Source: Picocystis sp. L7 (Eukaryota; Chlorophyta; Picocystophyceae; Picocystales; Picocystaceae). Taken from it: a stretch of DNA of 64,000 nucleotides. Shown here in pieces: positions 63,910 through 64,000 of the stretch. The position numbers and the translations under genes were made by a program. Position 1 is the first letter of the stretch. Every line of letters begins with the position of its first letter. The notes below the pieces were generated by a model, which did no database searches, had not been told where the DNA came from, and saw nothing but the letters and a program-made list of their open reading frames with translations. The DNA is taken from assembly GCA_020975725.1 (NCBI GenBank), contig QXJR01000005.1, positions 186,001-250,000 on the forward strand, given 5' to 3'.

Positions 63910-64000
63910 TCAATACCGTTGAACGTACCTCTGCTGGATGATCCACTTGAAGATACGGTAGAACACCTGCAATATCAGAAAATATGTGGTCAGCTTGAAT

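Larger units (their letters stand above)
60270..64000 (+). mobile_element. Copia element E, unit 2, cut by window edge
   Basis: Second body at an exact 4401-bp offset from unit 1 with no gap or insertion, differing at roughly half a dozen single bases over about 3.7 kb. Parts: LTR 60270-60751, gag-protease 60782-62056, integrase from 62123, C-terminal integrase piece 62881-63147, RT 63232-63909, RNase H from about 63919 to the edge. About five breaks, nearly all shared with unit 1. Confidence 0.93.

Noticed and set aside
1-64000. CRISPR arrays, tRNA or rRNA genes, Polinton- or envelope-type genes
   Set aside because: No spaced short repeats, no cloverleaf or rRNA-like stretch, and no capsid, envelope or protein-primed polymerase motif were seen on either strand.

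Overview
This 64 kb window is eukaryotic nuclear DNA built almost entirely from nested LTR retrotransposons. It carries no operons, rRNA, tRNA or CRISPR. The host cannot be named from the sequence. An alga is my best inference: DNA-methyltransferase-bearing retrotransposons have been reported in charophyte algae (Gypsy type) and dinoflagellates (Copia type), and a degraded plant-type GT8 glycosyltransferase is present.

The main result is that every Ty3/Gypsy copy readable past RNase H carries a C5-cytosine DNA methyltransferase (DNMT) domain in the same place, between RNase H and integrase. I name these A (minus, 1-4776), B1 (plus, 4777 to about 10226), C (minus, 10570-19306, with both LTRs), G (minus, 35152 to about 40055), B2 (plus, 42898-48376) and F (minus, 48661 to at least 55868). 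A seventh Gypsy copy, H (plus, about 40056-42897), is cut before that point. C5-MTase motifs I, IV, VI, VIII, IX and X can be read in order. The domains fall into two sequence groups: A and C, and B, F and G.

Layout. 1-10226: A, with B1 inserted in its 5' LTR. 10227-10569: unexplained GC-rich DNA. 10570-19306: C. 19307-28292: the only substantial non-retroelement stretch, with a decayed GT8 (glycogenin/GUX-like) gene at 21225-22027, an orphan 285-residue ORF at 23544-24401, and unrecognised probable host coding pieces with a TATA box and one candidate 43-nt intron at 25500-27500. 28293-33321: Copia element D. 33322-35151: host flank and a split LTR of the G family. 35152-40055: G, interrupted by two unrelated blocks. 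40056-64000: a nested stack in which H received B2, B2 received a G-family LTR, that LTR received F, and F's 5' LTR received the young Copia element E. E is present as a tandem LTR-body-LTR-body array with a 4401-bp period.

The Gypsy copies are fossils with several breaks each. D is moderately old, with LTRs about 92% alike by eye. E is very young, with LTRs over 99% alike. Elements D and E share a primer-binding sequence that fits half-tRNA priming. All coordinates of fossil parts are approximate domain limits read by eye.
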